Positions 16,581 through 25,900 of a stretch of DNA of 64,000 nt are shown piece after piece. Below the pieces are notes generated by a model. The model had not been told where the DNA came from, searched no databases, and saw only the letters and a list, made by a program, of their open reading frames with translations. The translations under genes and the position numbers were made by a program. The DNA is from an uncultured Oscillibacter sp. GTDB lineage: Bacteria > Bacillota > Clostridia > Oscillospirales > Oscillospiraceae. Position 1 is the stretch's first letter, and the number at the start of each line of letters is the position of its first letter. The DNA is taken from NCBI GenBank assembly GCA_910576865.1, contig CAJTKE010000014.1, positions 1 to 64,000 of the forward strand. The letters run 5' to 3'.

Positions 16581-17297
16581 ATGACAAAACCTGTATACCG
16601 GCGGGTGCTGCTGAAAATCAGCGGCGAGGCCCTGGCCGGAGACAAGCGCACCGGGCTGGACTTCCAGATGATCGGCCGGGTCTGCGACGTGGTGAAGGAG
16701 TGCCTGAACCTGGGGGTCCAGGTGGGCCTTGTGGTCGGCGGCGGCAACTTCTGGCGGGGGGCCAAGGACGGCGGGGGCCGCATGGAGCGGACCCGGGCGG
16801 ACCACATGGGCATGCTGGCCACCGTGATGAACTGTCTGGCCGTGGCCGACGTGTGCGAGCAGAAGGGCATCCCCGTCCGGGTCCAGACGGCCATCGAGAT
16901 GCGGCCCATCGCCGAGCCCTACATCCGCTCCCGGGCCATCCGGCACCTGGAGAAGGGGAGGGTGGTCATCTTCGGCTGCGGCACCGGCAACCCCTTCTTC
17001 TCCACGGATACCGCCGCCGTCCTCCGGGCCGCGGAGATCGGCGCGGAGGTCATCCTGCTGGCGAAGAACGTGGACGGCGTTTACTCCGCCGACCCGGTGA
17101 AGGATCCCGCCGCCGTGAAATACGACTCCATCAGCTATGACGACGTGCTGGCCCAGCACCTGATGGTGATGGACACCACCGCCACGTCCCTCTCCATGGA
17201 CAACCACATCCCCGTGCTGCTCTTCGCCCTGAAGGACCCGGAGAACATCGTCCGGGCCGTCTGCGGCGAGAAGGTGGGCACCATCGTGGGAGAGTAG
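16581..17297 (+). CDS. pyrH: UMP kinase
   Basis: Converts UMP to UDP in pyrimidine nucleotide synthesis. It is a hexameric cytoplasmic enzyme of the amino-acid-kinase fold. Motifs: RVLLKISGEALAGD at the N-terminus, VVGGGNFWRG for phosphate binding, GTGNPFFSTDTAA near residue 135, and AKNVDGVYSADP. Length 238 is normal. AAAGGGAGGTCACGCG precedes the ATG. A TAAAAT box lies at 16519-16524 but has only a poor -35 partner. It leads the pyrH-frr-uppS-cdsA-dxr-rseP-ispG-polC cluster conserved across Firmicutes; tsf and rpsB, usual upstream neighbours, are absent here. Confidence 0.97.
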   Translation: MTKPVYRRVLLKISGEALAGDKRTGLDFQMIGRVCDVVKECLNLGVQVGLVVGGGNFWRGAKDGGGRMERTRADHMGMLATVMNCLAVADVCEQKGIPVRVQTAIEMRPIAEPYIRSRAIRHLEKGRVVIFGCGTGNPFFSTDTAAVLRAAEIGAEVILLAKNVDGVYSADPVKDPAAVKYDSISYDDVLAQHLMVMDTTATSLSMDNHIPVLLFALKDPENIVRAVCGEKVGTIVGE

Positions 17298-17307
17298 TAC
17301 AATATTC

Positions 17308-17338
17308 ATTGTCAATTATCCATTATCAATTGTCAATT
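17308..17338. repeat. AT-rich direct repeat between pyrH and frr
   Basis: ATTGTCAATT occurs at 17308-17317 and 17329-17338, a 21-base period, inside a 60-base island made almost only of A and T between two very GC-rich genes. Its function is unknown. It resembles interspersed AT-rich spacer repeats seen in gut Clostridia. Confidence 0.5.
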
Positions 17339-17367
17339 GTTTACTGATTGAAAGGAGCGTCTCCATT

Positions 17368-17925
17368 ATGTTGAAGGATGAATACAAGGTATACGAGGAA
17401 AAGATGAAAAAGAGCATCGACTCCGTGGCGGCGGACTTCGCCTCCGTCCGGGCGGGCCGGGCCAACGCCTCCGTGCTGGACCGGATCATGGTGGACTACT
17501 ACGGCAGCCCCACCCCCATCCAGCAGATCGCCGCCATCTCCTCCCCGGACTCCCGGACCCTGCTGATCTCCCCCTGGGACGGCTCCGCCCTGAAGCTGAT
17601 TGAAAAGGCCATCCAGAATTCGGACCTGGGCATCAACCCCCAGAACGACGGCAAGGCCCTGCGTCTGGCTTTCCCCCAGCTGACGGAGGAGCGCCGGAAG
17701 GAGCTGGTGAAGCAGATCCGCAAGTACGCCGAGGGCGGCAAGGTCGCCGTGCGGAACATCCGCCGGGACGCCATGGACAACTTCAAGAAACAGGAGAAGA
17801 AGTCCGAGATCACCGAGGACGAGCTGAAGCAGGTGGAAAAGGACTTCCAGAAGCTGACGGACGAGAGCTGCAAGAAGCTGGACGAGCTGCTGGCCAAGAA
17901 GGAAAAGGAATTGATGGCGGTCTGA
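17368..17925 (+). CDS. frr: Ribosome recycling factor
   Basis: With EF-G, splits the post-termination ribosome. The 185-residue length is standard. It opens MLKDEYKVYEEKMKKSIDSV and carries the family features VRAGRANASVLDRIMVDYYGSPTPI, the DGKALRLAFPQLTEERRKELVK region, and the C-terminal long coiled helix ending ELLAKKEKELMAV. GAAAGGAGCG lies before the ATG. Its stop overlaps the uppS start in TGATGG, so the two are translationally coupled. Confidence 0.98.
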   Translation: MLKDEYKVYEEKMKKSIDSVAADFASVRAGRANASVLDRIMVDYYGSPTPIQQIAAISSPDSRTLLISPWDGSALKLIEKAIQNSDLGINPQNDGKALRLAFPQLTEERRKELVKQIRKYAEGGKVAVRNIRRDAMDNFKKQEKKSEITEDELKQVEKDFQKLTDESCKKLDELLAKKEKELMAV

Positions 17926-18662
17926 TGGCGGAATACAACCATGAAACGGGGCGGCTTGCGCCGCCCCGCCACATTGCGATCATCATGGACGGCAACGGCC
18001 GCTGGGCCACGAAACGTGGCCTCCCCCGGACGGCGGGCCATAAGGCCGGGGCGGAGACCTTCCGGAAAATCGCCACGTACTGCAAGGACATCGGCGTGAA
18101 GTATCTGACGGTCTACGCCTTCTCCACGGAGAACTGGAAGCGCTCCGAGACGGAGGTCGCCGCCATCATGGCGCTTTTGAAAAAGTACCTCCTGGAGGCG
18201 GTGGATACCATGGAGCGGGACCACATCCGGCTCCACTTCTTCGGGGACATGACCCCCATCGCCCCGGAGCTGCGGGCCCTGGCCCGGGAGACGGACGAGA
18301 TCACGGAGCACCTGAGCGCCGACGACTTCCAGGCCAACGTCTGCCTCAATTACGGCGGGCGGGATGAAATTCTCCGGGCGGCGCGGCGCTTCGCCGCCGA
18401 CTGCGCCGCCGGGGTAAAGAAACCGGAGGAGCTGGAAGAGGCGGTCTTTTCCGGCTATCTGGACTCCCGGGGCATCCCGGACCCGGAGCTGATCATCCGC
18501 CCCAGCGGGGAGCAGCGGCTGAGCAACTTTTTGCTGTGGCAGTGCGCCTATGCGGAGTTTTACTACACGGACACCCTCTGGCCGGACTTCGACGAGAAGG
18601 AGATCGACCGGGCCATCGCGGCCTATCACGCCCGGGACCGGCGGTTCGGCGGCGTGAAGTAG
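17925..18662 (+). CDS. uppS: Isoprenyl transferase (undecaprenyl diphosphate synthase)
   Basis: Extends farnesyl diphosphate with isopentenyl units in cis to make the C55 lipid carrier for peptidoglycan and wall polymers. The cis-prenyltransferase signature IIMDGNGRWATKRG lies near the N-terminus, followed by YAFSTENWKRS. The C-terminal RPSGEQRLSNFLLWQ and YAEFYYTDTLWPDF motifs are complete. Length 245 is typical. Both its supplier Dxr/IspG pathway genes and the lipid gene cdsA sit in the same operon. Confidence 0.97.
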   Translation: MAEYNHETGRLAPPRHIAIIMDGNGRWATKRGLPRTAGHKAGAETFRKIATYCKDIGVKYLTVYAFSTENWKRSETEVAAIMALLKKYLLEAVDTMERDHIRLHFFGDMTPIAPELRALARETDEITEHLSADDFQANVCLNYGGRDEILRAARRFAADCAAGVKKPEELEEAVFSGYLDSRGIPDPELIIRPSGEQRLSNFLLWQCAYAEFYYTDTLWPDFDEKEIDRAIAAYHARDRRFGGVK

Positions 18663-18681
18663 GGAGAAGGGAGGAAGCCCC

Positions 18682-19479
18682 ATGAAATCGAGGATTCTGG
18701 TGGCCGTGGTGGGTATCCCGGCGCTTCTCTATGTGGTCCTGGCCGCACCTCCATTTGCGATGCTGGTCGCACTGCATCTTCTGGCGGGTATCGGGGCCAT
18801 GGAACTCCAGCGTTGTGTCAGCGGCGTGAAAGAAAGCGGGATGGTGGCCTTGAGCGTCATCACCGCAGTCTTTACGGTGGAGTGGTATTATGATCGCCCC
18901 GCCCATGCGCCCATGCTGTTTTTGCTGGAAGCCCTGGTGTTTTTCGGCTACGCCATTTTCAAGGGCGGAAAAGTCAAATTCAACCAGATCATGGCGGGGC
19001 TTTTCGGAAGCATTGCCATCGGCTGGTCCTTCGCGTCCTTCCTCCGTCTGGAGGCCTCCGGCATTCACCGGGCCTATCTCCTCCTGCCCTTCATCTTGAG
19101 CTTCGCCTGTGACACCTTCGCCTTCTTCGCCGGGCTTACCCTGGGGAAGCACAAGCTGGCCCCCAAGGTCAGCCCCAAGAAAACCATTGAAGGGTCCATC
19201 GGGGGCCTGGCGGGAAATATGGCTTGCGGCCTGCTGTTTGTTTGGGTCATGGACCGCTTCTTCGGCGGTTCCCTCATTGGATACGGGCCCATGGCAGCGC
19301 TGGCCCTGTTCTGCGGTGTTGTCGCCCAGGTCGGGGATTTGAGCTTCTCCCTCATCAAGCGGGAATTTGGGATCAAGGATTACGGTCATCTCTTCCTGGC
19401 CCACGGCGGCGTGCTGGACCGGTTTGACAGCGTGCTGTTCGTGGCCCCGATGATTGAGATTATTTTCAGCTTTCTGTAA
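18682..19479 (+). CDS. cdsA: Phosphatidate cytidylyltransferase
   Basis: Makes CDP-diacylglycerol from phosphatidic acid and CTP, the branch point of phospholipid synthesis, in the membrane. It is a 265-residue protein with about seven hydrophobic segments. The family signature near the C-terminus reads SLIKREFGIKDYGHLF followed by AHGGVLDRFDS. The usual PGHGG is AHGG here, a small deviation; the metal-binding aspartates remain. Earlier, CDTFAFFAGLTLGKHKLAPKVSPKKT is the substrate region. GGAGAAGGGAGG precedes the ATG. Codon use looks slightly less GC-rich than uppS and dxr. Confidence 0.94.
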   Translation: MKSRILVAVVGIPALLYVVLAAPPFAMLVALHLLAGIGAMELQRCVSGVKESGMVALSVITAVFTVEWYYDRPAHAPMLFLLEALVFFGYAIFKGGKVKFNQIMAGLFGSIAIGWSFASFLRLEASGIHRAYLLLPFILSFACDTFAFFAGLTLGKHKLAPKVSPKKTIEGSIGGLAGNMACGLLFVWVMDRFFGGSLIGYGPMAALALFCGVVAQVGDLSFSLIKREFGIKDYGHLFLAHGGVLDRFDSVLFVAPMIEIIFSFL

Positions 19480-19504
19480 TAGAATATGGAATAGAGATGC
19501 AGAC

Positions 19505-20656
19505 ATGACAAAGACAATTTCGATTTTGGGCTCCACCGGCTCCATCGGGCGGCAGACCCTGGAGGTGGCGGAGCAGCTGGGATTGACGGTGGCGGCCATC
19601 ACCGCCCACAACAGCGTGACCCTGGCGGAGGAGCAGGCCCGGAAGTTCAAGCCCCGGCAGGTCATCATGACCGACGAGGCGGCGGCGAAGGACCTGAAAG
19701 TCCGTCTGGCGGACACAAAGACCCGGGTTCACGGCGGCGTGGCCGCCCTCTCCACGGCGGCGACATTGCCGGGGGTGGACACGGTGGTCACCGCCGTGGT
19801 GGGCATGGTGGGCCTGAAGCCCACACTCGCCGCCATCCGGGAGGGCAAGCGCATCGCCCTGGCCAACAAGGAGACCCTGGTCTGCGCCGGGGAGCTGGTG
19901 ATGGAGGCGGCGGAGCGCCGGGGGGCGGAGATCGTCCCCGTGGACTCGGAGCACTCCGCCATCTTCCAGTGCGTCCAGGGCTGTCTGGACCGGGGGGAGA
20001 TCCGGCGGGTGATTCTGACCTGCTCCGGGGGGCCCTTCTATGGGATGACCCGGGAGGAAGTGGGGAAAAAGACCCGGGCGGACGCGCTGAAGCATCCCAA
20101 CTGGACCATGGGCCCCAAGATCACCGTGGACTGCGCCACGCTGATGAACAAGGGCCTGGAGGTCATCGAGGCCATGCGGCTTTACCGCCTGCCCCTGACT
20201 CGGGTGAGCGTGGCCATCCACCGGCAGAGCATTGTCCACTCCCTGGTGGAGTTCCGGGACGGGGCGGTGCTGGCCCAGCTGGGCACGCCGGACATGCGCC
20301 TGCCCATCCGGTACGCCATGACCTACCCCCAGCGGGCGGAGTCGGCGGCGGAGCCGCTGAACCTGCTGAGCTGCCCGCCCCTGACCTTCGCGGAGCCGGA
20401 CCGGGGGACCTTCCCCTGCCTGCGCCTTGCCGAGGTGGCGGCGGCCAAGGGGGGCACCGCCTGCGCCGTGCTGAACGCCGCCAACGAGGAGGCGGTGCGC
20501 CTGTTCCTGGAGGACCGGATCGGCTTCCAGGACATCTTCGACCTCACCGCCCGGGCCATGACGGAGCTGCCCGTCATTCGCCGGCCCAGCCTCCCGGATA
20601 TCCTGGAGGCGGACGCCGCCGCCCGGCGGGAGGTGCTGAAAAACTTTTCTAAATGA
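19505..20656 (+). CDS. dxr: 1-deoxy-D-xylulose 5-phosphate reductoisomerase
   Basis: Converts DXP to MEP with NADPH, the first committed step of the non-mevalonate isoprenoid pathway. NADPH fold GSTGSIGRQTLEVAE at the N-terminus, LANKETLVCAGELV and VDSEHSAIFQCVQG in the middle (metal Asp and Glu), and TCSGGPF are all present. The start was taken at the ATG at 19505 (MTKTISILGSTG); the longer frame overlaps cdsA. Length is 383 residues. It feeds IspG two genes downstream. Confidence 0.96.
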   Translation: MTKTISILGSTGSIGRQTLEVAEQLGLTVAAITAHNSVTLAEEQARKFKPRQVIMTDEAAAKDLKVRLADTKTRVHGGVAALSTAATLPGVDTVVTAVVGMVGLKPTLAAIREGKRIALANKETLVCAGELVMEAAERRGAEIVPVDSEHSAIFQCVQGCLDRGEIRRVILTCSGGPFYGMTREEVGKKTRADALKHPNWTMGPKITVDCATLMNKGLEVIEAMRLYRLPLTRVSVAIHRQSIVHSLVEFRDGAVLAQLGTPDMRLPIRYAMTYPQRAESAAEPLNLLSCPPLTFAEPDRGTFPCLRLAEVAAAKGGTACAVLNAANEEAVRLFLEDRIGFQDIFDLTARAMTELPVIRRPSLPDILEADAAARREVLKNFSK

Positions 20657-20669
20657 GAGGCATGTTTCC

Positions 20670-21743
20670 ATGAGCTTCATCTTTGTTCTGGCGGGGATCT
20701 TCATCTTCGGTTTCCTGGTGGCCGTCCACGAGCTGGGCCACTTCCTGGCGGCGCGGCTGTGCGGCGTGCGGGTCAGCGAGTTCTCCATCGGCATGGGGCC
20801 GCTGCTGTGGCACAGGGAGACGGGGGAGACCCGGTATTCCCTCCGGCTCCTGCCCATCGGGGGCTTCTGCGCCCTGGGGGAGGATGAGGAGGACACCGGG
20901 GACGAGCGCTCTTTCGCCCATCAGGGCTTCTGGAAGAAGTTCGTGATTCTGATTGCCGGGTCCGTCATGAACCTGCTGGCGGGCGTGGCCGTCATCGCCT
21001 GCATCTACGCCACGGCCAGCGGCTTTTACGTGGATCAGGTGGCGGGCTTTTCCGAGGGCTTTCCCCTGGAGGGGGAAGACGGCCTGATGGAGGGCGACGT
21101 CTTTTACAAGATCGACGGCTGGCGGACCTACCTCCGGGGGGACGCGGCCCTGTTCCTCCGCTTCAACGACGGCCGGGGCTGCGACATCGAGGTCATCCGG
21201 GACGGGGAGAAGGTGGTTCTGAAGGACCTGCCCCTGTACCGGGGGACCTACGACGGACAGGAGGGACGATTCGGATTGATGGTGGGCGCCGCCCAGGTCC
21301 CGGCCACGTTCCTCACCACCGTGAGGTTCATCGGCTATCAGACCCTGGACTTCATCCAGCAGGTGTGGTTCAGCCTCATCCAGCTGGTCAGGGGCAACGT
21401 GGGATTGTCGGACGTCAGCGGCCCGGTGGGCATCGTCTCCACCATCACGGAGGTGGGCAGCGCCTCCAAGACCGCTCTGGACGCCCTGGAGAACATCGCC
21501 TTTTTCGGGGCCCTCATCGCCGTCAATCTGGCGGTGATGAACCTGCTGCCCATTCCGGCTCTGGACGGGGGGCGCGTCTTCTTCCTGGCCATCGACGCGC
21601 TGTCCCTGCTGCTGTTCAAGCGGAAGGTGCCGGCGAAGTATCAGGCGGCGGTGAACGCGGCCTGCTTCGCCCTTCTGATGGGCGTCATGCTGCTGGTGAC
21701 CCTGAAGGACGTGGGACAGCTCTTTATGCGGGGAGGTTCGTGA
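20670..21743 (+). CDS. rseP: Site-2 metalloprotease RseP/RasP
   Basis: An intramembrane zinc protease (M50) that cleaves anti-sigma factors and leftover signal peptides. The zinc motif VHELGHFLAARLCG (HExxH) lies in the first membrane helix. A PDZ-like region sits at about 110-190, and the second metal motif is NLLPIPALDGGRVFF near residue 290. Four membrane segments fit the family. Length is 357 residues. AAATGAGAGGCATG provides an AGAGG site. The position between dxr and ispG is the usual one in Clostridia. Confidence 0.96.
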   Translation: MSFIFVLAGIFIFGFLVAVHELGHFLAARLCGVRVSEFSIGMGPLLWHRETGETRYSLRLLPIGGFCALGEDEEDTGDERSFAHQGFWKKFVILIAGSVMNLLAGVAVIACIYATASGFYVDQVAGFSEGFPLEGEDGLMEGDVFYKIDGWRTYLRGDAALFLRFNDGRGCDIEVIRDGEKVVLKDLPLYRGTYDGQEGRFGLMVGAAQVPATFLTTVRFIGYQTLDFIQQVWFSLIQLVRGNVGLSDVSGPVGIVSTITEVGSASKTALDALENIAFFGALIAVNLAVMNLLPIPALDGGRVFFLAIDALSLLLFKRKVPAKYQAAVNAACFALLMGVMLLVTLKDVGQLFMRGGS

Positions 21744-21744
21744 C

Positions 21745-22782
21745 ATGACGAAGCGCTTGATGGTGGGCGGGGTCCCGGTGGGCGGCGGCGCGCCGGTGTC
21801 CATCCAGTCCATGTGCAACACAAAAACCGACGACGTGGCCGCCACCGTGGCCCAGATCAAAAAGCTGGAGGCCGCCGGGTGCGAGATCATCCGGGTGGCC
21901 ATCCCGGATCAGGCGGCGGCGGAGGCCGTGGACAGGATCAAGGAGCAGATTTCCATCCCCCTGGTCGCCGACATCCACTTCAATTACAAATATGCCCTGG
22001 CCTGCGCGGAACGGGGCATCGACGCCATCCGCATCAACCCGGGCAACATCGGCGGGGAGGAGAACGTGAAAGCCGTGGCGGACGCCTGCCGGACCCGGGG
22101 CATTCCCATCCGGGTGGGCGTCAACGGCGGGTCCCTGGAGAAGGAGCTCCGGGCCAGGTATGGCGGCGTCACCGCCGGGGCCCTGGTGGAGAGCGCTTTG
22201 GGACAGGCCCGGCTGCTGAACCGGTTTGACTTTGACGACATCTGCTTCTCCGTCAAGTGCTCCGACGTGCCGCTGACCATGGCGGCGTACTTGAGTCTCA
22301 GTGAGCAGACGGACTATCCCCTCCATCTGGGCGTGACGGAAGCGGGGACCCCCTCCATGGGCATGGTGAAGTCCGCCATGGGCATCGGGGGGCTTCTCTG
22401 CCTGGGCGTCGGGGACACCCTCCGGGTGACCCTCACCGCCGACCCGGTGGAGGAGATTTACGCCGCCAAGAAGATTCTCAAGGCGGCGGGCCTCCGGAAG
22501 ACAGGGGTGAACCTGATCGCCTGCCCCACCTGCGGCCGGACCCGCATCGACCTGATCCCCATGGCCGAGGAGGTGGAGCGCCGCCTGGCGGGCTGTGAGA
22601 AGAACCTCACTGTGGCGGTGATGGGCTGCGCCGTCAACGGCCCGGGAGAGGCCGCCGCCGCCGACATCGGCATCGCCGGGGGAAAGGGCGAGGGCCTGCT
22701 GTTCCGCAAGGGGGAGATTCTCTATAAGGTCCCCCAGGAGCGGCTGGTGGACGCGCTGATGGAAGAGATTGAGAAGCTGTAG
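21745..22782 (+). CDS. ispG: 4-hydroxy-3-methylbut-2-en-1-yl diphosphate synthase
   Basis: An Fe-S enzyme converting MEcPP to HMBPP, the next-to-last step of the MEP isoprenoid pathway. It begins with a TIM-barrel domain (VPVGGGAPVSIQSMCNTKTDD, ADIHFNYKYALA, RINPGNIG). The C-terminal cluster-binding domain has CPTCGRTRIDL and MGCAVNGPGEA, the three cysteines needed for the 4Fe-4S cluster. Length 345 is normal for the bacterial type. AGGTTCGTG before ATG is a modest ribosome site; it lies 1 base after the rseP stop, so it is translationally coupled. Confidence 0.96.
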   Translation: MTKRLMVGGVPVGGGAPVSIQSMCNTKTDDVAATVAQIKKLEAAGCEIIRVAIPDQAAAEAVDRIKEQISIPLVADIHFNYKYALACAERGIDAIRINPGNIGGEENVKAVADACRTRGIPIRVGVNGGSLEKELRARYGGVTAGALVESALGQARLLNRFDFDDICFSVKCSDVPLTMAAYLSLSEQTDYPLHLGVTEAGTPSMGMVKSAMGIGGLLCLGVGDTLRVTLTADPVEEIYAAKKILKAAGLRKTGVNLIACPTCGRTRIDLIPMAEEVERRLAGCEKNLTVAVMGCAVNGPGEAAAADIGIAGGKGEGLLFRKGEILYKVPQERLVDALMEEIEKL

Positions 22783-22807
22783 GCGCTTGCGCGCGGGAGG
22801 ACGTGCC

Positions 22808-22951
22808 GTGACGGAGAAGGGCGTTTGGGTCTTGGCGCTGGTGCTGGCGCTGCTACCGGCCTATGCCGCGGGACTGGACCGCTTGGGGCTGGTCACGCTG
22901 GCGGCTGCGCTGATCTATCTGGCCCTTCGCGGCAGGAGCAAGGGAAGCTGA
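22808..22951 (+). CDS. 47-residue two-helix small membrane protein between ispG and polC
   Basis: GTG at 22808 follows GGGAGG with 6-base spacing and reads MTEKGVWVLALVLALLPAY, then a short turn (GLDRL), then a second hydrophobic helix (LVTLAAALIYLAL) ending RGRSKGS. The layout predicts a helical hairpin with a basic tail in the cytoplasm. It is translated within the operon, 25 bases after ispG and 21 before polC. I do not recognise the family. It could be a modulator of the neighbouring membrane protease or simply an unannotated operon peptide. Confidence 0.5.
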   Translation: MTEKGVWVLALVLALLPAYAAGLDRLGLVTLAAALIYLALRGRSKGS

Positions 22952-22972
22952 ATTTGGAGACGAGAGGATACC

Positions 22973-25900
22973 ATGTCGAGAAACATCCCGTTTTTTGAAT
23001 TTTTCGCCGAGCTGTCGGCGTCTCCTGAGCTCCGTCTCCGGCTGGCCGGGGCGGAGCTGACCCATGGCTGCATTGACCCGGGGGAGCGGTCCATCCAGCT
23101 GGACATGACGGTGAAGAATCCCCTGGAGCAGGAGGATCTGCGGAGCCTGGAGGAGACGCTGAAAGCGGTTTACGGTTTTCAGAGGGTGGAGCTGAACGCC
23201 GCCAGCGCCGCCCCGCCGCCTCCCGCCCCCGTTTCCCGGAGCGGCGGCGCGCCCAAGGCGGCCTCAAAAAAGAAGCCGGGTAAAATCCTGATGGGGAACC
23301 CCATCAAGGCCCGGCCCGGCCCCATGTCGGCGCTGAACTTGAAAATGGGCACGGCCACGGTCTCCGGGAAGGTCTTCTTCTTCGAGTGCCGGGAGACCCG
23401 GAGGCCGGGGATGTGGCGGCTGAGCTTTGACATGACCGACGGCACCGGGTCCGTCAGCGTCCAGAAGAACCTGGGCGCCAGGGAGGCCCAGGCCATGGAG
23501 GGCGCGGTGAAGCCCGGCATGTGGCTGATTGTCCAGGGGAAGATGGAGTCCACCTGGGACGGAAAGGACATTCAGCTGAACCCCCAGCACATCAATGTGA
23601 CGGACCACGAGGAGCGGATGGACACCGCCCCGGTGAAGCGGGTGGAACTCCATCTCCACACCCGGATGAGCAACATGGACGCCCTGACGGACACCAAGGA
23701 GGTCATTCAGGAGGCCATCCGCTGGGGCCATCCCGCCATCGCCATCACGGACCACGGCGTGGCCCAGTCCTTCCCGGAGGCGTGGCACGCCGCCGGGGAC
23801 AAGATCAAAATCCTCTACGGGGTGGAGGGCTATTTCATCAACAATGTGGACGACCGCATCGCCGTCCATGGGGGGCAGGACATCCCCCTGGACGGGGAAA
23901 TCGTCTGCTTCGACATCGAGACCACCGGCCTCAAGGTGGACCGGGAGGCCATCACGGAGATCGGCGCGGTGGTGCTGAGAGACGGGGAGATCGCCGAGCG
24001 CTTCCAGACCTTCGTGAACCCCGGGAAGCGGCTGACGCCGGAGATCATCGGCCTCACCGGCATCACCGATGAGATGCTCAAGGACGCGCCCAAGCCGGCG
24101 GAGGCCCTGGCGGATTTTTTGAGGTTCGTGAACGGGCGGCCCCTGGCGGCCCACAACGCGGAGTTTGACATCGGCTTCATCCGCAAGGGCTGTCAAGAGG
24201 CGGGGCTGAGCTTCCATCCCACCTATATCGACTCCCTGATCCTGGCCCAGAACCTGCTGCCGGGACTGGGGAAGTACAAGCTGGACATCGTGGCGGAGCA
24301 CCTGGACCTGCCCGCCTTCAACCACCACCGGGCCAGCGACGACGCGGCCACCGTGGGCTATATGCTGATTCCCTTCTGGAACATGCTTCATGAGAAGGGT
24401 GTCCACACCCTCCAGGCGGTCAACGGCGAGATGGAGAAGCTCCGGCCCCTGGGGAACAAGCCCAACCGCTTCCCCAAGCACATCATTCTCCTGGCCCGAA
24501 ACAAGACGGGGCTGAAAAACCTCTACCAGATGATCTCCGATTCCAACCTGAAATACTTCAAGCGGGTGCCCACCATCCCCAAGAGTCTGCTGAAAGAACA
24601 CCGGGAGGGCATCATCGTGGGCGCGGCCTGTGAGGCAGGGGAGCTGTTCCAGGCCGTCAAGGACCACAAGGATTGGGAGGAGCTGAAGCGCATCGCCTCC
24701 TTCTACGACTACCTGGAAATCCAGCCCCTGTGCAACAACTTATTTATGCTCCGCAACGGCGACGCCAGGGACGAGGAGGACCTCCGGGAGTTCAACCGGA
24801 CCATCGTCCGCCTGGGGGAGGAGCTGGGGAAGCCCGTCTGCGCCACCGGCGACGTCCACTTCCGGGAGCCGGAGGACGAGGTCTACCGGCACATCCTCCT
24901 GGCGTCCAAGAAATTCCCCGACGCCAACGAGTCCCTGCCCATCTACTTCAAGACCACCGACGAGATGCTGAAAGAGTTCTCCTACCTGGGAGAGGAGAAA
25001 GCCTATGAGGTGGTCGTCTCCAACACCCGCCTTGTCGCCGATCAGATCGAGACTTTCGAGCTGCTGCCCAAGGAGCTGTTCCCCCCCAGGCTGGAGAACT
25101 CCGAGGAGGAACTGAACCGCCTGGTCTGGGAGAAGGTCCACCGCCTTTACGGTGAGGACCCGCCCCAGCTCATCGTGGACCGGCTGAACGTGGAGCTGGG
25201 GGGCATCCTGGGGAAGTACGACGTGGTGTACATGTCCGCCCAGAAGCTGGTGCAGCGCTCTTTGGAAAACGGCTATCTGGTGGGCTCCCGGGGCTCCGTG
25301 GGCTCATCCCTGGCGGCCTACATGTCCGGCATCACGGAGGTCAACTCCCTGCCGCCCCACTACCGCTGCCCGAAATGCAAAAACAGCGAGTTCGTCCAGG
25401 ACGGCTCCTACGGCTGCGGGGCGGACATGCCGGACAAGGTCTGCCCGGTCTGCGGGACAAAGTACGAGAAGGACGGTTTTGATATCCCCTTCGAGACCTT
25501 CCTGGGCTTCGGCGGCGGCAAGGTGCCGGACATCGACCTGAACTTCTCCGGCGAGTATCAGGCCCGGGCCCACCGCCACGCCATCGAGATGTTCGGCGAG
25601 ACCCAGGTGTTCCGGGCGGGGACCATCGGCACCCTGGCGGAGAAAACCGCCTACGGGTTTGTGAAGAAGTACCTGGAGGAGAACCAGATGACCGTGGGCC
25701 GGGCGGAGGAGAACCGCCTCACCTTAGGCTGCGTGGGGGTCCGGCGGACCACCGGGCAGCACCCCGGGGGCCTTGTGGTTGTCCCGGCGGACAAGAGCAT
25801 GGAGGACTTCTGTCCCGTCCAGCACCCGGCGGACGCCGATGACTCCGACACCATCACCACCCATTTTGAATACCACTCCATGGAGGCCAATCTCCTGAAG

